A stretch of DNA of 64,000 nucleotides from Apis mellifera. Its lineage: Eukaryota > Arthropoda > Insecta > Hymenoptera > Apidae. Each line of letters opens with the position of its first letter. Position 1 is the stretch's first letter. The DNA lies in contig NC_037651.1 of the NCBI RefSeq assembly GCF_003254395.2, forward strand, positions 5,321,001 to 5,385,000, read 5' to 3'. Below are positions 23,111 to 37,500 of the stretch, piece by piece. The notes under the pieces were generated by a model, which had not been told where the DNA came from, searched no databases, and worked only from the letters and a program-made list of their open reading frames with translations. The translations under genes and the position numbers were made by a program.

Positions 23111-24380
23111 ATTAGTGGCATGGGAAAGAGATAAAAGAAGAAACAATATCTTTTTGATATTTTTCTTCTTCTTTCTATCGTACATTTGTCCTGAAAATAT
23201 TGTAAAAATTACGAATTATGTATAAATCATGAAAGTGCTTCATAAATTTCTAATTTTTTCACTTTCTTTTAATTAAAACGTAATTTTATTATGAATTGCT
23301 TAACAACAATCACTAACAATCCTATAAAACAGAATAAAAATTTATACATACGAAATATAAAATTTTACCACATCAAGAAAGGCGTCCATATTGGAATTTT
23401 TCCCGCCTTTCCATCAGAGAGCTACCACCATGACGCTACCAATTACACCTGCGCAGAAAAAAAATCAAAATTTCTAAATAAATCAATTAAATAAAAAATT
23501 AGAAATTAGATTACGTTAATAAAGTATCACAACAATCAAATCAAATAAAAATTCTCGATATAAGCTATCTTATTAAATTCGACACTCCATTTATACGAAG
23601 AATGAGAAATGAACTCAAAATGATTTAATTGTCAAAGAATTATCGATTCTAATAATTTTGTATAAAATTTTGAACAAAGATGTATTAATTAAATAAAACG
23701 CGCACAAATTATAAAAAAGAAAAATAGTATTAAATTATTACGCATTAAATAGAACACACGTCTCGAGAAAATTTCAAACGTCTAATTTCTCACGACGAAT
23801 CAACGAATGTCACTGCGCTTCGATTTCGCGCATCGAATAACAACATGGAGAGGGGGATACGCTCGACAATTCGACAAGCCGAAACATGTTCGAACACGAA
23901 TCCAATTTCTTGGAAACACAATGTTATAAGGATTGTTTCTAGCCTCGAGCAAAATATACGACCAAAATAAACGACCAAAAAAAGTAAACAATAAACAGAA
24001 ACGTGAGACGTTACACACAATATATATATATATATATATATATGTACGATCGAAAATATATACGACACTCGAATAATACGAACGAACTATGAAAAATTTA
24101 TTTTATTTTAATACGACTAAAATAATATGAAATAAAGATCAAGAATTTAATTAAAATTATATTAAAAACAGACCAATATACCATTTCAAATTCTCTTTCG
24201 AAATATTTCGATATTTCGACGAGACGTTAACGACGCAATAAACGCAAAATGAACAATCGAAGGAAAAAACGCAAAGAAACACAAAAGACTAATTAATTTC
24301 GTTTTCACTACACAGAATGGATTATTTAGAAACTTAAATTAGCAATGATTGATAAATTTCGTAATAATAAGAGTAAAATA

Positions 24381-24530
24381 ACTTACCGAATAATCCCAAT
24401 TCGGCGACGACACGTCCACTCCACACAATTTTCAACTGTAGACTGACGCCATGCGCAGAACGATGCGCAGTGTGATGCGCACTGGTTCGTCTCGCGCCAA
24501 AAATTAAGCAGACGTTCTGATTGGCTGGCG
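24381..24530 (-). promoter_or_regulatory. TATA-less promoter-like region and first splice donor of unit A
   Basis: On the minus strand: a CCAAT box (24524-24520, AGCCAATCAG), a CpG-rich stretch, three TGCGCA motifs exactly 12 bp apart (starts 24452, 24464, 24476; NRF1-like), a CATGGCGTC, and then TTCG|GTAAGT with the donor at 24386-24381. The same order exists in B and D. No TATA box is visible; the start site is not defined. Confidence 0.55.
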
Positions 24531-24599
24531 TATAATGCTTATTTTTCCATTCAAAAACGCGCGAAAAATTAAAATATTATGTACGTATATTGTTGGAAT

Positions 24600-25501
24600 C
24601 CTGCAAAAATATTAACTTATTAAAAACATAATAATAAGAAAATTATTAATTCAACAAGATAAATTATTAAATTAAATAAAACAGATAATTGCATAAAGAA
24701 AGATTTTAATATAGATTAATTTAAATAAAATTATATTTCGTTTAAATGAAATTTAAATAAAAATAAAACACAAAAGAAAAATTTAATAAAAAAAAAATAA
24801 ATAAATTTATAAAAAGAATGATAGAATAAAAAAAGAAAATAAAAATAATTTAATTTAATATGATTAAAACACATGAATTGAATTTAATTTTAAAATAAAT
24901 AAAATTAAGAAATCAAATTAAGAAAATATAAGAAAGCAAAATATAAAAATATAAAAATCAACAAATAGAAAAAAACTAAAACACAAAAGGATATTTAACA
25001 TAATAATTTGAAAGATTGAAAGCTAAGTAAGATATTTTATATTAAGATGAACAAAATTTGAACAGAATTCAAATATCAAGGAGGCATGATATAAAGATAA
25101 ACAAATTTAAATAACATAAATAATATTTAATACATTTATTTACTGATTGAATTGGAAAATTAAATATAAAAATAAAAAAATTTAACATTGACAATTTGCT
25201 AAATTTACTTGTTTTCTTTAAATGTTTTCCTTGATTTATATAATATGTTAAATCTGTTAAATCTTTCTCCTATGTTTCAGTTCTTTTTGAGTTTTTTAAC
25301 ATTGAGATTAAAGATATTTCTTCTATCTTTCAAACTTATGTTATTTTATAAATACTTAACTCTTATATTATATTCACTTTTTATGTTTTATTCATTATTT
25401 ATATATAACAATGTTGAATTCCTTTTTTCATATGCTGCAGCTTTATTACATTTAATTAATTATATTAGTTAGATTGCAACATATAAAAAAATAAAATGTT
25501 G

Positions 25502-25537
<36 letters not shown>

Positions 25538-27420
25538 CTAATGAACAAATATAAAAACACAAAAAGAGAAAATAACATAAAGATTAACTATTATAATATA
25601 AAAAAGTAATGAAACATAAGATAAAAATTTAATCTCAAAGTTGAAAAAAATCTAAATCTAAAAAAGAACAAAGAAACAATTTAATTTTAAATATATATTC
25701 AGTTGAATTTGAAATATGTATAACAAGAAATTTAACAACATAACACAAATTTCCTAATCCTAGTTGTTTTGTTTAAATATCTTTCATGATTTAGTTTTAC
25801 CAATGTTAGATTTTATATTTTTATTATTTCTGTTGAATCTTTTTTTTATGTTATATTTCTTTCAAATTTTTTTAACTTTGAGATTAAATTCTTCTCTTAT
25901 CTTTCAATTTTATTTCATTTATAGTATATCCTCTTTTTTTTATTAATTTTGTATCATAGAACCATGTTGAAAATTTCTTTTTTTATATGTTGCACATTTG
26001 TTAGATTCAATTAATTTGTTATGCAATTTATATGTTGCAACATACAAAACAGAATATAATATTGCAATATATAAATAATGAACAAATATAAGAACATAAG
26101 AAGAGAATGTATCAAAAAGGTTAACTATTACAAAATAAAAATGAATTGAAACTTAAGAAAGGAATTTAATCTCAAACTTAAAAAAAAAAATCTAAATCTT
26201 CAAAGATCAAAAAATGAATTTAACATAAATTAATTATTAATTGTCAATTGAATTTGGAAAAATTAGATCAAAAGGAGAATTTGTCATTCCAAATTTGTTG
26301 AATTTAAATTCTTTTATGTAAATGTTTTCCCTGATTTAGACAACATTTCTGCTAAATCCTTCTTTCATGTTATCCCTTCTTTCTGATTAAATTCTCATTT
26401 TATCTTTCAGGTCTTTTGTCTTTTACTTTACAACATTTAAGTTTTATATTCTCTTTTTATGTTTTAGTCATTATTTATGATAATATCATAATGTTACATT
26501 TCTTTTTTTATATGCTGCAGCTTTATTACATTAATTAATACATTAATTAATTAGTTATGTTGCAACTATATAAAAAAGAATAAAATGTTGCAATATATGA
26601 GTAATGAACAAATATAACAACATAAGAAGAGAATATAAGTAGAGTAATGAACAAATATAAGAACATAAGAAGAGAATATAACAAAAAGGTTAACTATTAC
26701 AAAATAAAAATGAATTGAAACTTAAGAAAAGAATTTAACCTCAAATTTAAAAAAAAATCCAAATCTAAAAATCTAATTGAATAAATAGATAATAATAAAT
26801 CAAATAGAAAGGAAATGAAACATAAGAGGAAGAATTTAATTTGAAAGTTTTAAAAAAAAATCTAAAAATCGAAAAGATCCAAAAAGTATTTGACATAAAT
26901 GCTAATTGAATTAGAAAAAAACATTTTTATTTTTATTATATTCTTGTCTTATGTTTTTATATTTGTTCATTGTTATATATTATATATATATATATTGCAA
27001 AATTTTATTCTTTTATGTGTTGCAACATAACAATTGATTAAATCTAACAAAATTTGTTAGATTTAAAGTTGCAATATATAAGAAAAAATTTAACCTTATA
27101 ATACATGAATAATGAATAAAATATAAAAGAAATTATACAAAAATAAATAAATATAATAAACAGATATAAGGAAGTAATGTAACATAAAATTCAATTGCTA
27201 TTTCTCACAAGCTAAAAGAATAAAAATAATTCCAGCATAGGAAAATTATTTAATCTAAAAATTAAGGAAATTTAAAAAAATAAAAAAAATAACATAAAAG
27301 TTAACTAAATTTAAAAGAACATAAAAATACTGTATTGTAATAAATAAATAATAAATAAATATAAAAACATAAAAAGAGAATGTAACACAAAAAGTCAACA
27401 ATTCTAAAGTGAAAATTATT
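24600..27420. repeat. AT-rich fold-back repeat array (H2)
   Basis: At least three units of about 450 bp (roughly 25195-25680, 25750-26200, 26290-26770) each have a left arm with CTTTGAGATTAAATTCTT or similar and a right arm with the complement (AATTTAATCTCAAAGTT), around a centre with TATGCTGCAG...TTGCAACATAT. Contains an (AT)n run near 25505. No genes seen. The right edge (27430-27560) is homologous to the left flank of unit A. Confidence 0.75.
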
Positions 27421-27729
27421 GAATCGTAGAAGATTTTTCTTCAAAGAGGATAAGAATTAACTACTGCTGCCATCTTTTCAACGCTTCTAGAAAGATATTT
27501 CTTTAAAGAGATGTCTTTGGCTTTCAAAAGATGGTACTTACGTTCAATTCTTACCTTATCTCTATCCTTGTCGCACTATTCTTTCTCTTTGCCTATGTGT
27601 TTCATTTACAGCACTCTAAAGATGGCTAATTCCTTATCTCTACCTATATGCGCCAGCATACGTTCAGTTAAGTTACATGAAGTGATAAGTTATATTTTTT
27701 GAATGTGAAAATTAGATTTCAATAGAAAA

Positions 27730-30700
27730 TTAAGTTTGCAAAACGTCCAAACTTTTGATCGTTGTGCAACACGAGCAACAAAAGGTGCCGTAAAAAAAGA
27801 AACCGGCGCGGAAGACTAAACCTGAAAATAAAATTTAAATCAAGAGAATTTCTATCAATATTTTACATTTCCATCGGCGTGTGAAAATGAAAAATGATTG
27901 ATAGTAAAAAGGGCAGGCAAAAAAAAAAAAGAAAAAAAATAAGCGAAATAAGCATCCCAGAAAGCACTACACCCATCTAATTATCTACAGTATCTACTTT
28001 TCTACAATATACTACTTTATTTAATAAAGTAGTATCTTGATTGTACATGTACTTAATTTTAAAAACGTTTTCTTTAATCAATATCATTTTCAACAAAATC
28101 TTTTTCCCCTGTAAAAAAATCCTGAAACAAATTTAAATTAAAAGTATGACATTAACATTTTACTTATTCTAAAAAGCTTTTCTCTTCCTCTCTTTCCTAA
28201 TTAAACATTTTGTTTGTAATTCTGTTTATTGAAAATCTAACAAATTCTCTTCATAACCATATCTACATTCACACTGATGACACACAATTTTCAAAAAATT
28301 TGATACGAGATAAACCACATGTGGCAAGAGGAAAATGCAAATCAGGATATATCAATGATAGTTAGTGAACAAAGTCACGTAGCTATCAAGTATCAAGTAT
28401 TTGCTTATAACGAGGAAATTAAGGATGGCAGGATGATCATATTGCCTTGAAAGATAGGAAAACTTTTGGTTTGGAAAACGAAGCAGAGTAGGAAAGGCGA
28501 AATTGCCTTTTTTAATAAAAAGAAGAACAAAACACCGTTTATAAATCCTATGTTTTTCATAATCTACTCTACCTAATATAAAAATTAGAATATTTATTTG
28601 ATGATGAGATGCAATCCATTTCGTTGAAAAGTGAGGAGGATACCTGAAACAGACTATACAACAGAATTAGTGAAACTCAAACAACAAAAGTAATTAATTT
28701 TCAACAAATGAAAGATCACACGTTATTTCGTATCTATTTTTTCCTGTTTATTTTCTTCAATTCATATCTGTAACAAACTCAATTACCAGATTAGTAATTA
28801 AAAAATAATTTAAAAGGAAAATAATTATTAATTAAAAAAAAAAATCAAATTATCAAAATGTTGTTAAGCAATTCATGATTTCAAATGAAAGATATTTATC
28901 GATAAGAAAGATTTTTAACAATTTTTAACAGTATTTTCAATAACAAACGCACTTAATAAGAGGGTGCTGAAAAGAGAAAAACGACGAAAAGGTAACCAGA
29001 AGGGTTACCAAAATAATTATCCACTCAATGTGAACCCGAACAAACCGTGAGTGGAATTTTCTTTTTATTTCGCAACACTATTATACTAAAATCTCAAAAG
29101 AAAACGCGAAGAGTGCTTTATTATAACTTCAAGTGCAATTCTTTATCAAGAAAAAAAAGATAAAAAGAAAAAAAAAGAAAGAAAGATAAAAAATTCGCGA
29201 AAACATATACGAAACTCTGATAAAATAATTTATGCACTCATTATTTTATTGTAGACGCAACACTAAATGCGGAAGATTGCAGCCATAGTCAGAGACTGCC
29301 GTCGTACAATCACCCTTTGTACAGCCTTTTTGACTGTAATAGGTGATTCAGGAACGAGCTGGAACGTACTTCCACAATCCAAGTGGAAGAAATATGGGCA
29401 ATTTGGACAAATAAACGCAACACTACTATAAAAAACGCGATCATTCATCAACGCAACACTAATTCTTCAAATGAATTTAATTAATAAACAAAATTTAATG
29501 AATTTAATATTATTATTCTATAAATCTAAAAAGCTATTTGAAATATCACGATATCATAAATTGATATAATAAGAAAGAATAAATTCAAGTTCAAATATTC
29601 AAAAAAATAAATAAATAAATAAATAAATAAAAAATAAACTAATTCATAATGAAAATAATTAAAAGCAATCGCGATAATTTTTTCAACGCAACTCTAATTC
29701 AACCCGTTATTAATCAATCGCAACACTAATGCAAATTTGCCCGCGATTTGCCCATGATGACTGGATGAACGATGGGCCAGCATGCAAATTGGCCAAGACG
29801 ATACAACATATACTACGTATTACTAAACGAGCACAATGACAAAGTAGTAACAATGACTTCCCATTCTTTGGACCCAGACAAGATCCAAAAAATGAGAAAC
29901 CATTCGTTGCAGCCCCTCTTCGTGACAGTTTGTCGAGGCCTCTTCGGTCTTCCTCCTTCGGGCGCAATGCCCGCTGAAACTTAAATCTAGGCTCGAGATT
30001 CACTAATCGCAAATCAAAGAAAAAAAGGAAAAAAAAAGGGACTAAGTCGCGGAAGCTAAGTGCACATGGACGACCAACGATCGCAATGATCATTCTCCGT
30101 ACATGCACAGAATCTCGAGCGCAACGTTCGTTTCGAAAGCAAATCACGACCGCGACCGCGAAATTCGAAAAATCGATGAGCAAAGCCAGAGACGAATGGC
30201 ATAATCGTCCATTTATCGCAGCTTTTCCCTCGATTTATCAAATTTTATTTCCTGAAACAGGTTGTCACGCGAAAAACGCGCCTACCCGATCAGAGACTGT
30301 GACAACCTGCCCGGCCCTACCTACTTATAATTAACAGACATGCCAGAAGTATACTACCTATCCTACCTAACCCTATATTTAAAAAATGGCAAAACAGGCA
30401 CACCAACACACTCATTCCACGATTCTCACGCATAACACCCGGGCGCAAAAGCCTACACTAGGGAAAACGTCCCGGGACGTCTCCGACACCCGGGCTTGGC
30501 ACACTACTCGCACACTCTAACTTTACGTACCATTTTCCTGAAATCGACTGGCGATGGCTAGCGACCATTGCGTGAAACGCGACAAAAATGCGTGTATCTA
30601 CATTTCTACATTTTAATTCTGAATATTTATAAATATGTAATATTTTCTACTAAAATACTAGTCACCAGACTGAACGGTATCATTATTGTGAATCAAAATT

Positions 30701-33700
30701 GTACCATTATTGTAATTTGAGACTAAAGATTTATAATCTTGTTATTTATTCGCAATATTTAATTCATTAATTGCGAATGTGATTCTAAAAAGGGATTGAA
30801 CAGTGAAAGAAATAATAATTGAAACGACGCAATTCCACAGCCTAACCACACATACACAATGTGGAAACTACGTCGTGCACGATACACTAACGCATCGCCA
30901 GTCGCTAAAAAATTTGCATTAACTTATGAACTAGGTCATCATACCCATTGCCTCTCCCTCACTCAAGTAACACCTGGGCACGTGAGTGAGTTCCTGGCAG
31001 TGAACACGGAAAGGGTTAAATCTGAAAATCCTGAGCTAAAAAGAAATATTAATATATCCAGTTTTGTATCTAACGGGCTAATATTCTTTCACTTTGCATT
31101 ATATTCTTATTATATTTCAAATTATTTGTGATTCTACTTTATATTATTTTATTTTATTAATTGAACAAGTTATTGAAATTTTAATTCTTAATATTCTTTG
31201 ACTTTGCATTATATTCTTATTATATTTCAAATAATTATATTTGTGACTCTACTCTATATTTATATATTTCATTAATTGAACAAGTTATTGAAATTTTAAT
31301 TCTTAATATTGAATTTAAAAAAGAATTAGAATTATTCATTGTAATTTAACATAAATATTAATAGAAATATCCTCAGGCGATTCCTTCATCAGAGCATATT
31401 TTTTATATTTTCATAAAAATAGTATTCAAAACTTATTGCTCTGATTCTAAAATCTATCTGTCGCGAAATATCTTCTTGCACAAAATTTAATTCATATTTG
31501 TGAATTACGAAACGAAGAAAATTTCAACTTTACTGTCTACAAATGTTGTAAGTCATATTAAAGTTATTATTATATAAAATTTATTATTTATTATATCACA
31601 ATAATCAAATTATATATAAAATATATAAAATATATTTGATCAAATAACTTAAAATGTTATTCTCAAGAATTTTGAATAATAAAAATTCAAATTAATTATT
31701 GTATTATATTAATACAATAATTATTATATGCATTATGCATTAGAAAATTACTAAACATTTTATATTAATCAAAAACGCGAAACGCAAGAAGATCCTAGCC
31801 TGAACTAATAAATAAAACACAAAAGAAATAATTGTTACTACTCCGGATATTATAAACAAATATCCGCGGTCATTGTGCTCGTGCAAAATTCTACGTATAC
31901 AACCAATCATCCGTGTCGATTCGGATCTTTCATCCTACGACATGTTGAATGACCGGAGGAATCAAAAAGCATGCGACTCACCATACGATGCGACGAACGC
32001 CTTCACTGTGTTGTAGCCCCAGAAGTCATCGAGAAGAAGCCTGTCATCAGGTAGGAGGATGGAAGAAATCTGTGACAAAACGTCATCAATTTAAAACACG
32101 GTTCTCGTTATTCAAACAAATTGAAATATGAAACTATTAAATTTGCAATATGTAATAATGATACGTATTGAAATTATGATTATTTCTGTTTAAAGAATAA
32201 AAATTTAGATAGAAAAAAAGATAATTACCTCTTCGCGTGATGGATGATCGCCTTATTTTCTTCAAAGAAGCACTGATTCTACCCTGTACCGAAAACGAAT
32301 ATTCAAAATAAAAAAATAAAAATAAGAAACTATAACGCGTTCGTACATATTCTGTAATCGGCGAACAAGCACTGATTCTAATTTCGCGTTTCATTATTCT
32401 AATTAAATTTAATCAGAGCTATTGTGCTTAAAAAATATTAAAAATATTATGACGAAGCAAACACTGATTCTACTTAACCACATTGCGCGTGGTCGCAAAT
32501 ATTTTTTAAGATTAAAGTCCAAGAAAAACTTTCATCAGCATCTGCAATAAATATAAAATATTCTATGTAATTTTTTTCTTAAAAATATAATATTCGTTAT
32601 TTAAAATTTATATATATAGAAAAAAATAACTATGTTCAACTTTAAAACTTTAATAAACAAAAATAGTTTATATAAAAATTAAGTTTCTAATAAATTTTAA
32701 TAATAATAAAAATATAAAAATTAAAATCTAAAAAATGAGAATCTAATGATTTCTCTTACCTCTTCGCGTGGTGGATGATCGCCGTATTCTCTTGAGAGAA
32801 GCACTGACTCTACCCTGTACCGAAAACGAATATTTATAAAAAGAAAAAAATAAAAATAAAAACTAATAACGCGTCCGTATAAATTATAATCGGCGAATAA
32901 ACACTGATTCTACCTTCGCGTTTCATTATTCTAATTAAATTTAATCAGAGCTATTGTGCTCTAAAAAATATTAAAAATACTATGACGAAGCAAACACTGA
33001 TTCTATTAACCGCATTGCGCGCGGTCACAAATATTTTCTGAAATTAATATTAAATTAGTGGCATGGGAAAGATAAAAGAAGAAACAATATATTTTTCTTC
33101 TTCTTTCTAGAGTCGTACATTTGTCCTGAAAATATTGCTAAATTACGAATTATGTATAAATCATGAAAGTGCTTCATAAATTTCTAATTTTTTCACTTTC
33201 TCTTAATTAAAACGTAATTTTATTATGAATTGCTTAACAACAATCACTAACAATCCTATAAAATCAAATAAAAATTTATACATACAAAATATAAAATTTT
33301 ACCACATCAAGAAAGGCGTCCATATTGGAATTTTTCCCGCCTTCCCGAGAGCTACCACCATGACGCTACAATTAACCTGCGCAGAAAAAAAATCAAAATT
33401 TCTAAATAAATCAATTAAATAAAAATTATGAAATTAGATTACGTTAATAAAGTATCACAACAATCAAATCAAATAAAAATTCTCGATATAAGCTATCTTA
33501 TTAAATTCGACACTCCATTTATACGAACAATGAGAAATGAACTCAAAATGATTTAATTGTCAAAGAATTATCGATTCTAATAATTTTGTATAAAATAAAT
33601 TGAACAAAGATATTAATTAAATAAAACGCCACAAATTATAAAAAAAGAAAAAGTATTAAATTATTACGCATTAAATAGAACACACGTCTCGAGAAAATTT

Positions 33701-34500
33701 CAAACGTCTAATCGTCACGACGAATTCAAACGAGCAATGTCACTTTGCGCTTCGATTTCGCGCATCGAATAACAAGATGGAGAGGGGATACGCTCGACAA
33801 GTCGAAACATGTTTCGAACACAATCCAATTTCTTGGAAACACAATGTTATAAGGATTGTTTTTAGCCTCGAGCAAAATATAAACGACCAAAAAAAGTAAA
33901 CAATAAACACAACGTGAGACGTTACACACAATATATATATATATATATGTACAATCGAAAAAATATGCGACACTCGAATAATACGAAACGAAACTATGAA
34001 AAATTTATTTTATTTTAATAGGACTAAAATAATAAGAAATAAAGATCAAGAATTTAATTAAAATTATATTAAGAAAAGACCAATATACCATTTCAAATTC
34101 TGTTTCGAAATATTTCGATATTTCGACGAGACGTTAATGACGCAATAAACGCAAAATGAATAATCGAAGGAAAAAACGCAAAGAAACACAAAAGACGAAT
34201 TAATTTCGTTTTCACTACACGAAATGGATTATTTAAAAACTTAAATTAGCAATGATTGATAAATTTGGTAATAATAAGAGTAAAATAACTTACCGAATAA
34301 TCCGAATTCGGCGACGACACGTCCACTCCACACAATTTTCAACTGTAGACTGACGCCATGCGCAGAACGATGCGCAGTGTGATGCGCACTGGTTCGTCTC
34401 GCGCCAAAAATTAAGCAACGTTCTGATTGGCTGGTGTATAATGCTTATTTTTCCATTCAAAAACGCGCGAAAAATTGAAATATTATGTATGTATATTGTT
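27730..34500 (-). ncRNA. Unit B: long structured non-coding RNA locus (repeat copy 2 of 4)
   Basis: Direct repeat of unit A about 9966 bases downstream. From about 19.1 to 21.7 kb of A and 29.06 to 31.7 kb of B, differences are almost absent. Outside this, single- to few-base indels are frequent. All stems listed under A are present (for example 28991-29009, 30258-30309, 31903-31956, palindrome 30467-30480). Unlike A and D it lacks the ribozyme at its left end. Box modules start at 32271, 32370, 32462 and 32802, 32902, 32995. Confidence 0.65.
34288..34430 (-). promoter_or_regulatory. Promoter-like region and first splice donor of unit B
   Basis: CCAAT box (34430-34426), TGCGCA motifs at 34359, 34371 and 34383 (12-bp spacing), donor GTAAGT at 34293-34288, as in A. 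Confidence 0.55.
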
Positions 34501-34559
34501 GCTTGGAATCCTGCAAAAATATTAACTTATTAAAAACATAATAATAAGAAAATTATTAA

Positions 34560-37500
34560 TTTAACAAGATAAATTATTAAATTAAATAAAACAGATTATA
34601 ACATAAAGAAAGATTTTAATATAAAGATTAATTTAAATAAAATTATTCAGATTAATTTAAATAAAAATATTTCGTTTAAATAAAATTTAAATAAAAATAA
34701 AACACAAAAGAGAAATTTAATAAAAAAAATAAATAAATTTATAAAAAGAATGATAGAATAAAAAAAGAAAATAAAAATAATTGAATTTAATATGATTAAA
34801 ACACATGAATTGAATTTAACTTTAAAATAAATAAATTAAGAAATAAATTAAGGAAATATAAGAAAGCAAAATATAAAAATATAAAAATCAACAAAAAGAA
34901 AAAACTAAACACAAAAGAATATTTAACATAACAATTTAAAGATTGAAACATAAGTAAGATATTTTATATTAAGATGAACAAAATTTGAACAGAATTCAAA
35001 TATAAAGAATAATATAAAGATAAACAAATTTAAATAATATAAATAACATTTAACACATTTATTTATCGATTGAATGGAAAATTAAATATAAAAACAAAAA
35101 AATTTAACAGTGTCAATTTGCTAAATTTACTTGTTTTGTTGTAAACGTTTTTCTTGATTTATATAATATGTTAAATCTGTTAAATCTTTCTCCTATGTTT
35201 CAATTCTCTTTGAGTTTTTTAACTTTGAGATTAAAGATACTTCTTCTATCTTTCAAACTGTTATTTTATAAATAATTAACTCTTATATTATATTCATTTT
35301 TTATATTTTATTAATTATTTATATATGACAATGTTAAATTCCTTCTTTCATATGCTGTAGCTTTATTACATTTAATTAATTATATTAATTAAGTTGCAAC
35401 ATATAAAAAAATAAAATGTTGCAATATATATATATAACTAATGAACAAATATAAAAACACAAAAAGAGAAAATAACATAAAGATTAACTATTATAAAATA
35501 AAAAATTAATGAAACATAAGATAAAAATTTAATCTCAAAGTTGAAAAAAATCTAAATCTAATAATCTAAAAAAGAACAAAGAAACAATTAAACTTTAGTC
35601 AATTCAATTTGAAAATATATATATATATATTCAAGAAATTTAACAACATAACACAATTTGCAGTAAACTTGTTTAAATATTTTTCATGATTTAGTTTTAG
35701 CAATGTTAGATTTTATACTTTTATTATTTCTGTTAAATCCTTTTTTTATATTATATTTCCTCTAGATTTTTTTAATTTTGAGATTAAATTCTTTTTCTAT
35801 CTTTCAATTTTATTTCACTTATAATATATCCCCTTTTTTTTATTAATTTTGTATTATATAATCATGTTAAAAATTCCTGTTTTTATATGTTGCATATTTG
35901 TTAGATTCAATTAATTTATTATGTAATTTATGTGTTGCAATGTATAAAAAAGAATAAAACGTTGCAATATATAAATAATGAACAAATATAAGAACATAAA
36001 AGAGAATGTAACAAAAAGGTTAGCTATTACAAAATAAAAATGAATTGAAACTTAAGAAAAGAATTTAATCTCAAACTTAAAAAAATTATAAACCTAAAAA
36101 TCTAAATGAACAAAGAAAACCTTAGTGCAAGTTAAATTTTAAAAAAATTTACATAAAAAAATATTAACATTCTCAATTTATTAAATTTAGATGTTTTATT
36201 TAAATGTCTTTATATAATATTTCTGTTAAATCTTTTTTTTATGTTATATTTCTTCCAGATTTTTTTTAACTTTGAGATTAAATTCTTTTCCTATCTTTTA
36301 ATTTTATTTCACTTTTTATTTTTTATTAATTTTGTATCATATGATCATGTTGAAAATTCCTGTTTTTATATATTGCACTTTTGTTAGATTCAATTAATTT
36401 ATTATGCAATTTACATGTTGCAACATATAAAAAAAAATAAAATGTTACAATATATAAATAATTAACAAACATAAAAACATAAGAGAAGAATTTAAAGAAT
36501 TAAAATTAAAGAAAGATCTATATTTTATATAAAAAACTGAAATATTAAAAAAATTAATAAATAATATTAATATCAATTGAATTTGAAATATAAAATAAAA
36601 AAGAAATTTTATATAATAATTATTAATTAAATTTAACAAAGCTGCAATATATGAGAAAAAAATTTAAGATTGTAAATTTTGTTGCTTTGTTTCTCATGAA
36701 TTTGGTAATATTTCTTATAAATTCTTTTTTTATATGTTATAATTCTTTTAAACTTTATTTTTAGCTTTGAGATTAAATTCTTCTTCTATCTTTCAAAATT
36801 ATTTTTCTTTATAAATTAACTTTATAAGTTAACTTTTGTATTATCTTTTTTTTATGTTTTATTCATTATTTATGTATAACAATGTATACATAATATTGTA
36901 TACATATATATTGTATAATAAAAATAATTAAATAATCCTTTCTTTATATGCTGCAGTTTTCTAACATTTAATTAATTATATTAATTATGTTACAACATAT
37001 AAAAAAGAATAAAATGTTGCAATATAAGCAATGAATAAATATAAAAACATAAAAAGAGAATATAACATAATATAACAAAAATCTAAAACATCAAAAAAAA
37101 AGCAAATTTTATTGTTTTGTTAAAATTTTTTTCTTTAATTTAGATAATATTTCTGTTAAAATATTTCCTTCTTTCATATTTCAGTATTTTTAGACTTTTC
37201 TTAACTTTTAGGTTAAATTATTCTCAAATGTTTCAATTTTTTTCTATTTTATGATAATAAACTTTTACTATATTCTCTTTTTATTTCATTATTGTTTTAT
37301 TTTATCATTTGTAATCTGTTTTATTTCATTATTTATGTATAATATATATAATGTTAAATTCTTTTCTTATATGTTGCAGCATTGTAAGATTTAGTTAATT
37401 GTTATGTTGCAACATATAAAAGAATTTATTGTTACATTATAACAAATAAATATAAACATATAAGAGGAAAATGTAACATAAAAGTTAACCATTCTACAGT

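Larger units (their letters stand above)
17340..24560 (-). ncRNA. Unit A: long structured non-coding RNA locus (repeat copy 1 of 4)
   Basis: About 7 kb recurs as B (27.7-34.5 kb), D (55.6-62.9 kb) and, inverted and shortened, C (39.8-43.3 kb). No frame is preserved among the copies, but many hairpins are. G-T wobbles that keep stems paired occur only when the minus strand is read as RNA, so that is the likely sense. Order on the minus strand: promoter-like 5' end at 24.5 kb, splice donor at 24386, two tandem modules with TAGAATCAGTG boxes (23.1-22.25 kb), an apparent small exon at 22.1 kb (acceptor TTTTGTCACAG, donor TATG|GTGAGT), a cluster of hairpins at 22.0-21.4 kb, a palindromic stem-loop at 20.5 kb, an 11-bp stem at 20.3 kb, TTAGTGTTGCG boxes at 19.8-19.1 kb, a GGTAACC hairpin at 19.0 kb, and an HDV-like ribozyme at 17.7 kb. 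Function unknown; expression is not shown. Confidence 0.7.
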
